A stretch of DNA of 64,000 bases, from contig CAZVUO010000001.1 in the NCBI GenBank assembly GCA_964630235.1, positions 744,001 to 808,000 of the forward strand. Direction: 5' to 3'. Below, in pieces: positions 59,813 through 64,000 of the stretch. The translations under genes and the position numbers were made by a program. Under the pieces are notes generated by a model. The model made no database searches. It had not been told where the DNA came from and was given only the letters and a program-made list of their open reading frames with translations. This DNA comes from JBFLYH01 sp964630235. GTDB lineage: Bacteria; Oederibacteriota; JAAXVQ01; JAUVAV01. How positions within the stretch are numbered: the first letter of the stretch is position 1; each line of letters opens with the position of its first letter.

Positions 59813-59892
59813 CGGGCTGGGACGCACGGATTCACAAGACGACCGCCAGTGGGAGGACGGAGAACCTGTCTTTATGGTATTTTCGTTTGACT

Positions 59893-59980
59893 GTCATTCC
59901 GGCGTGTAGTTAGCCGGAATCCAAGGGTCTTGATTTGCAGAGCTCTGTCTGGACCCCGGCTAGTAGCATGCCGGGGTGAC
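59893..59980. repeat. GTCATTCC-type palindromic intergenic element
   Basis: Two hairpins, ATTCCGGC (59896-59903) with GCCGGAAT (59913-59920), and ACCCCGGC (59953-59960) with GCCGGGGT (59970-59977), joined by a spacer. The outer ends GTCA and TGAC are inverted. Such GTCATTCC...GGGGTGAC elements are common in bacterial genomes. Nothing else was seen in this gap. Confidence 0.7.
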
Positions 59981-60039
59981 GAACCATCAAAGGCCTAAAG
60001 CCATGATGGCACGCAATCTCGTGGAAAGAGGGTAAAAGC

Positions 60040-61017
60040 ATGAATGCCTTCTGGCAGGGGCGGCGGGTGCTGGTTACCGGGGCGACCGGTCTTCTGGGGT
60101 CGTGGCTCACCGAAGAGCTGGCCGCGGCCGGCGCCGAGGTCGTGGCCATTGTGCGGGATGGCGTGCCGCATTCCCGGTTCCACCTCGCGGGCCTGGATCG
60201 CAAGGTGACGACCGTGCATGGCCAGCTGGAAGATTATTCCCTGATCGAACGCACGCTCAATGAGTACGAGGTGCGGCTGGTGTTCCACCTGGCCGCCCAA
60301 ACCATCGTGGGCACGGCCAACCGCTCGCCCCTGTCCACCTTCACGTCCAACATCCAGGGCACCTGGAACGTCCTCGAAGCCGTGCGCACCTCTCCCCTCC
60401 GGCCAGGCTTGGTCGCGGCGTCATCGGATAAGGCGTACGGGACCCAGGCCCAGCTGCCCTACACCGAAGAGGCCCCGCTGGCCGGCCGCCATCCCTACGA
60501 CGCTTCCAAAGCGTGCGCGGACCTGCTGGCCCAAGCGTACGCGCATACCTACCAGCTGCCTCTGGCCATCGCCCGCTGCGGAAATCTCTACGGCGGCGGC
60601 GACCTGAATTTCAACCGCCTGGTGCCGGGCACGATCCGCTCCCTGCTGGCCGGCGAGCGGCCCGTGATCCGCAGCGACGGTTCGCCCCAGCGGGATTACT
60701 TCTACGTCCGGGACGCGGTCCGGGCGTATTGCCTGCTGGCCGAGGCGCTGGACCGGCCGGAGGTCCGCGGGCAGGCTTTCAATTTCGGCGTCAACCAGCC
60801 CCTGACGCCCCTGCAAGTGGCCGCGGCGATCAGCCGCGTCCTGGGACGGTCCGGCCTCGAACCTGTCATTGAGAACACCTGGCAGGGCGAGATCCGCGAC
60901 CAGTACCTGGACGCCTCCAAAGCGAAAAAAGTTCTGGGCTGGAAGCCGGCTTTTTCCCTGGAGCAGGGGCTCGCGGAAACCGTCGCCTGGTACCAGGACT
61001 TCCTGGGAGCCCGGTAA
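60040..61017 (+). CDS. rfbG: CDP-glucose 4,6-dehydratase-like SDR
   Basis: Extended SDR following rfbF. VTGATGLLGSWLTEELAAAG binds NAD. SSDKAYG and HPYDASKACADLLAQAY give the catalytic Tyr-Lys near residue 150. RDYFYVRDAVRAYCLLAEAL and LGWKPAFSLEQGL match the RfbG family. Length is 325 residues, shorter than RfbG (about 357). The order rfbF-rfbG supports CDP-4-keto-6-deoxyglucose synthesis. GAAAGAGGG precedes ATG 60040. Confidence 0.85.
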   Translation: MNAFWQGRRVLVTGATGLLGSWLTEELAAAGAEVVAIVRDGVPHSRFHLAGLDRKVTTVHGQLEDYSLIERTLNEYEVRLVFHLAAQTIVGTANRSPLSTFTSNIQGTWNVLEAVRTSPLRPGLVAASSDKAYGTQAQLPYTEEAPLAGRHPYDASKACADLLAQAYAHTYQLPLAIARCGNLYGGGDLNFNRLVPGTIRSLLAGERPVIRSDGSPQRDYFYVRDAVRAYCLLAEALDRPEVRGQAFNFGVNQPLTPLQVAAAISRVLGRSGLEPVIENTWQGEIRDQYLDASKAKKVLGWKPAFSLEQGLAETVAWYQDFLGAR

Positions 61018-61020
61018 TCC

Positions 61021-62019
61021 ATGGACAGCCTGCGCGGCGCCTTCGAGAATAAACGGGTGGTGATCACGGGCGGTCTGGGGTTCATTGGCTCCAACCTGGC
61101 GCACGCGGCCGCGGGGCTGGGCGCCCGGGTGAGGATTCTGGACGCCAAACTGGATCCTTACGGCTGGAACGAGGCCAATCTCCGGGACCTGCGCCCGGCC
61201 CCTGAAGTGCTGGCCGGCGACGTGCGCGATCCCCGGGCTGTGGAGCAGGCCCTGGCTGGCGCGGATTTCGTCTTGGACTGCGCCGCCCAAGTGTCGCATA
61301 CCCTGTCCGTGCGCGATCCCCTGCTGGACGCGGACATCAACTGCCGCGGCGCGCTCACCGTGCTGGAAGCCCTGCGGCGCGTGGCGCCCCAGGCCCGCGC
61401 GGTCTTCGCCAGCACCCGCGGGGTGATCGGCCGCATGCAATCCTCGCCCGTGGACGAACTGCACCCCACCCAGCCCGTGGACGTGAATGGCATTGACAAG
61501 CTTGCCGCCGAAAAATATTACCTGTTCTACCACCGCGTGCACGGGCTCAAGACCACGGCCCTGCGTATCGCCAACACTTTCGGTCCGCGCGGTCAGATGC
61601 GGCACGGCGATTACGGCATTGTCAACTGGTTCATCCGCCTGGGCCTGGAAGGCCGGGAGATCGCGATCTACGGCGAAGGCAGACAAACGCGCGACTACAA
61701 CTACGTGGACGATGTCAGCCGCGCGTTCCTGCTGGCCGCGTCGCGGCCCGAGGCCGTGGGCGAGGTGTTCATGCTCGGGTCCGGACAGGCGACGCCGTTC
61801 GTGGAAATGGTGGAAAAGGTCCGCCACGCCACGGGCCTGCGCCTGCCCGTGCGCCACCTGCCCTGGGACGCGGAACGCAAGGCCATCGAGATCGGCGACT
61901 ACGTGGTGTCCCTTGACAAGGCCCGCCGCCTGCTGGGCTGGACGCCGCAGGTGCCGCTGGACGAGGGGCTGGAGCGCACGGTGGCGTTCTACCGGGAACG
62001 GCGCGCGGAATATTTCTGA
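61021..62019 (+). CDS. NAD-dependent epimerase/dehydratase
   Basis: Extended SDR of unknown sugar specificity. ITGGLGFIGSNLAHAAAGLG binds NAD. At the usual Tyr-x3-Lys position it reads VNGIDKLAAEKYY, so the catalytic Tyr is replaced by Asn; I recall this pattern in an epimerase subgroup but cannot confirm it. LRIANTFGPRGQMRHG and RDYNYVDDVSRAFLLA fit the family. Length is 332 residues. It begins three bases after the previous stop. A palindrome (62028-62048) follows its stop codon. Confidence 0.8.
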   Translation: MDSLRGAFENKRVVITGGLGFIGSNLAHAAAGLGARVRILDAKLDPYGWNEANLRDLRPAPEVLAGDVRDPRAVEQALAGADFVLDCAAQVSHTLSVRDPLLDADINCRGALTVLEALRRVAPQARAVFASTRGVIGRMQSSPVDELHPTQPVDVNGIDKLAAEKYYLFYHRVHGLKTTALRIANTFGPRGQMRHGDYGIVNWFIRLGLEGREIAIYGEGRQTRDYNYVDDVSRAFLLAASRPEAVGEVFMLGSGQATPFVEMVEKVRHATGLRLPVRHLPWDAERKAIEIGDYVVSLDKARRLLGWTPQVPLDEGLERTVAFYRERRAEYF

Positions 62020-62027
62020 TGATCGTC

Positions 62028-62048
62028 CCCCTCCCTTGAGGGGAGGGG
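62028..62048 (+). repeat. GC hairpin after the epimerase gene
   Basis: CCCCTCCC (62028-62035) and GGGAGGGG (62041-62048) around a 5-base loop, followed by the next gene's ribosome site. Confidence 0.5.
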
Positions 62049-62064
62049 ATAGAGGGAGCCAGCA

Positions 62065-62949
62065 GTGAAGATACTCGTCATCGGCGCCGAGGGACAGGTC
62101 GGGCATTTTCTGCTCCGGGTCCCGGGCCCCAACCACCAGGTTAGCGGCACCTCCTTGGAAGGCGTGGCCGGATTGCCCGCGCTGGATATCCGCGACGCGG
62201 GCGCGGTGGACCGGTTCTTCGACGCCCACCGGCCGGAGTACGTGGTGCTCACCGCCGCGCTCACCCACGTGGACAAGTGCGAAGAACAGCCCGCCTTGGC
62301 CGAAGCCATCAATGTTCGCGGCGCCGAACACGTGGCGCAGGCCTGCCGGCGTCTGGACGCGGGCCTGGCCTTCTTCTCGTCGGAATACGTGTTTGACGGC
62401 CGTTCCGGGCCGTACCGCGAGACGGATCCCACCCGGCCGGAATCAGTGTACGGCCGGACCAAGCTCGCGGGTGAGCAGGCCGTGGCCGGTCTGGTGCCCA
62501 ACCATCTCATCGTGCGCACCACGGTGGTCTATTCCTATTTGCCGGGATCGGTGAACTTCTTCATGCAGGTCCAGCAGCGCGCCCGCAAGGGCGAGCCCAT
62601 CACGGCTCCGTCGGACCAGATCGGCAATCCCACGCAGGCCGTCAACCTGGCCCAGGCGCTGACCGAGCTGATCGAAGGCGGCCACCGGGGCATTTTCAAC
62701 CTGGTGGGCACCTCGCGCGTGGGCCGGGACGTTTTCGCGCGCCGCATCCTGGAAAAGCTGGGCCAGGACCCGGGGCAGGTCACGGCCGTGCCCACGGCCA
62801 GCCTCGGGCAGAAAGCCCCGCGGCCTTTGGCCGCGGGGCTGGTGACGGACAAAGCCCAGAAGATTTTGCGAAAACACCCGCTCTGGGACCTGGAGCGCGG
62901 TTTGGACTTCACCCTGCGGCAAATGCAGGACCCCGAGGTTTTGCCGTGA
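62065..62949 (+). CDS. dTDP-4-dehydrorhamnose reductase-like protein
   Basis: RmlD-type NAD(P)-dependent sugar nucleotide reductase. VIGAEGQVGHFLL is the start motif. The catalytic Tyr-Lys are in VYGRTKLAGEQAV near residue 130. TAALTHVDKCEEQP and the ending DLERGLDFTL fit the family. Length is 294 residues. Start GTG 62065 follows GAGGGAG. rmlC is not nearby, so the substrate may differ from rhamnose intermediates. It overlaps the next gene through GTGA. Confidence 0.83.
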   Translation: MKILVIGAEGQVGHFLLRVPGPNHQVSGTSLEGVAGLPALDIRDAGAVDRFFDAHRPEYVVLTAALTHVDKCEEQPALAEAINVRGAEHVAQACRRLDAGLAFFSSEYVFDGRSGPYRETDPTRPESVYGRTKLAGEQAVAGLVPNHLIVRTTVVYSYLPGSVNFFMQVQQRARKGEPITAPSDQIGNPTQAVNLAQALTELIEGGHRGIFNLVGTSRVGRDVFARRILEKLGQDPGQVTAVPTASLGQKAPRPLAAGLVTDKAQKILRKHPLWDLERGLDFTLRQMQDPEVLP

Positions 62950-64000
62950 CCCAGACCAGGGGGCGCAGAGTCCGCCAAATCCTGCAGATCAGCGCGGGCG
63001 TGCTGCTGAGCCTGCTGTTCATCTGGCTGGCCCTGCACAACATTGATTTTTCGGAGCTGCTGCAAACCTTCGGCCGCCTGCGGCCGGGCTGGCTCGTGCC
63101 CGGCGCCGGCCTGATCCTGCTGGCTTATTTTTTCCGGGCCTTGCTGTGGCGCCAGCTCCTGCGGCGCTTTCCCGTGCGTGTGTGGAACCTGTTCCGCATC
63201 ATCACCGTGGGCTATCTGGCGAACAATATCCTGCCCCTGCGGCTCGGCGAGGTCATCCGCGCCTGGCTCCTGGGCCGCAAGGAAAAATTGCCCGCCAGCC
63301 TGGCCCTGGCCACCGTGGTCATCGAGCGCGGCCTGGACCTGACGGCGTTGTTCGCGTTCTTCCTCTTCATGATGTTTTGGGTGCCGTTCGAGCCCTGGCT
63401 CAAGTACTCCGGCCTGGTCCTGGCCGGCCTGGGATTGGTCATGGTGCTGGTCTTGGCGCTCAATTACCGCTACGGCGGCCATCTGCTGGACTGGATCGAG
63501 AAGCCGCTCCAGCGCCTGCCCGGCAACTGGGGGAAGTGGTTCCACACCCAGCTCGACAATTTTCTGCAGGGCTTGAAGCTCCTGGAGAGCCCGGGCCAGC
63601 TCGCGGCCGTGGTGGGCCTGGCTCTGGCCGGCTGGCTGTCCTGGACCGGGGTGGTTTATCTCTGCTTCCGCGCCACGGGCCTGCCCCTGGACTTCCTCGC
63701 CGCCATGTTCCTGATCGTGGTGCTGAACTTCGGGCTCATGCTGCCTTCGTCACCGGGCGGACTGGGCATTTTCGAGTTCATGGTCATCCTGGCCCTCAAA
63801 CCCTATGGCGTGCCGAAAGAGGCCGCCCTGGGGCTGGGGTTCACCTTCCACATGCTGCAGTATCTGCTGACCCTGGTCGTGGGCTGGGTCTTCGCGCTCC
63901 AGCTGAACGTTTCGATGTTCCGGCTGTACCGGGAATCGGAAACCGCGGCAGAGGCCGTGGCCGGCGAGGAGGAAGCGAACAGCCGTGCCCAGGAATCCTG
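62946..64000 (+). CDS. Flippase-like UPF0104 membrane protein, 3' end missing
   Basis: Polytopic membrane protein of the lysylphosphatidylglycerol synthase TM / UPF0104 family. About 351 residues are visible before the window ends in open frame. Membrane segments appear near 16-30, 48-64, 125-145, 155-172 and others, with the family motif LPSSPGGLGIFEF near residue 265. NNILPLRLGEVIRAWLLG is another conserved segment. The start GTG 62946 overlaps the previous stop. Position after the sugar cluster suggests a role in handling lipid-linked sugars; no direct evidence. Confidence 0.85.
   Translation, partial: MTQTRGRRVRQILQISAGVLLSLLFIWLALHNIDFSELLQTFGRLRPGWLVPGAGLILLAYFFRALLWRQLLRRFPVRVWNLFRIITVGYLANNILPLRLGEVIRAWLLGRKEKLPASLALATVVIERGLDLTALFAFFLFMMFWVPFEPWLKYSGLVLAGLGLVMVLVLALNYRYGGHLLDWIEKPLQRLPGNWGKWFHTQLDNFLQGLKLLESPGQLAAVVGLALAGWLSWTGVVYLCFRATGLPLDFLAAMFLIVVLNFGLMLPSSPGGLGIFEFMVILALKPYGVPKEAALGLGFTFHMLQYLLTLVVGWVFALQLNVSMFRLYRESETAAEAVAGEEEANSRAQES

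Overview
The window is 64 kb of a GC-rich bacterial chromosome with almost every gene on the + strand, densely packed and often joined by ATGA or GTGA stop/start overlaps. Genes for LptD, a PilQ secretin, DprA and several predicted outer-membrane barrels point to a Gram-negative-type envelope. I cannot name the organism. The mix of a DUF4912 + GH57 pair, a Firmicutes-style HslV N-terminus, PorV-like and sorting-domain-like surface proteins and a pil-aro block fits an uncultivated, deep-branching phylum (Omnitrophota/FCPU426-like is my guess, low confidence).

Layout: 1-3.4 kb lepA (5' end missing), lepB, hemW. 3.6-6.7 kb HU, then a DUF4912 protein and a GH57 glucan branching enzyme. 6.7-11.5 kb the heat-shock set hrcA-grpE-dnaK-dnaJ, with a strong terminator-like hairpin between dnaK and dnaJ. 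11.5-14.2 kb a TolB-like lipoprotein, rsmE, aroE. 14.3-20.9 kb a type IV pilus block: an atypical PilT, a prepilin-like protein, then pilMNOPQ. 21.1-24.9 kb aroC-aroK, a phosphate acyltransferase and an RlmI-like methyltransferase. 25.0-31.0 kb cheA-cheC, a long FtsA-like ATPase, dprA. 31.0-32.7 kb a small barrel protein, a large palindrome and comB. 33.1-39.6 kb topA, a PATAN-like protein, xerC, hslVU. 39.6-43.4 kb argB-argD-argF and a GT2. 43.4-47.7 kb an AT-richer island that separates argBDF from argGH; it holds three exported proteins (PorV-like fusion, sorting-domain-like protein, tail-collar-like protein) and an oppositely oriented nucleotidyltransferase + 60-residue gene pair. 47.7-50.3 kb argG-argH. 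50.5-53.7 kb an orphan MalK-type ATPase and lptD. 53.8-64.0 kb a nucleotide-sugar/surface-glycan cluster (ugd, rmlA-like, rmlB, gmd, fcl-like, rfbF, rfbG-like, epimerase, rmlD-like, a flippase-like membrane protein running off the end).

The window is also rich in palindromes: a 94-bp folded repeat present in two inverted copies 31 kb apart, a 156-bp nested palindrome before comB, a 27-bp perfect palindrome starting at the xerC stop codon, and several hairpins that begin on or next to stop codons. No rRNA, tRNA, CRISPR array or transposase was seen.

The most interesting leads are the AT-rich island with its PorV/sorting-domain-like pair and nucleotidyltransferase pair, the cheA-cheC-FtsA-like unit without other chemotaxis genes, the PilT variant lacking its His box, and the lptD signal peptide whose codons double as an intrinsic terminator.
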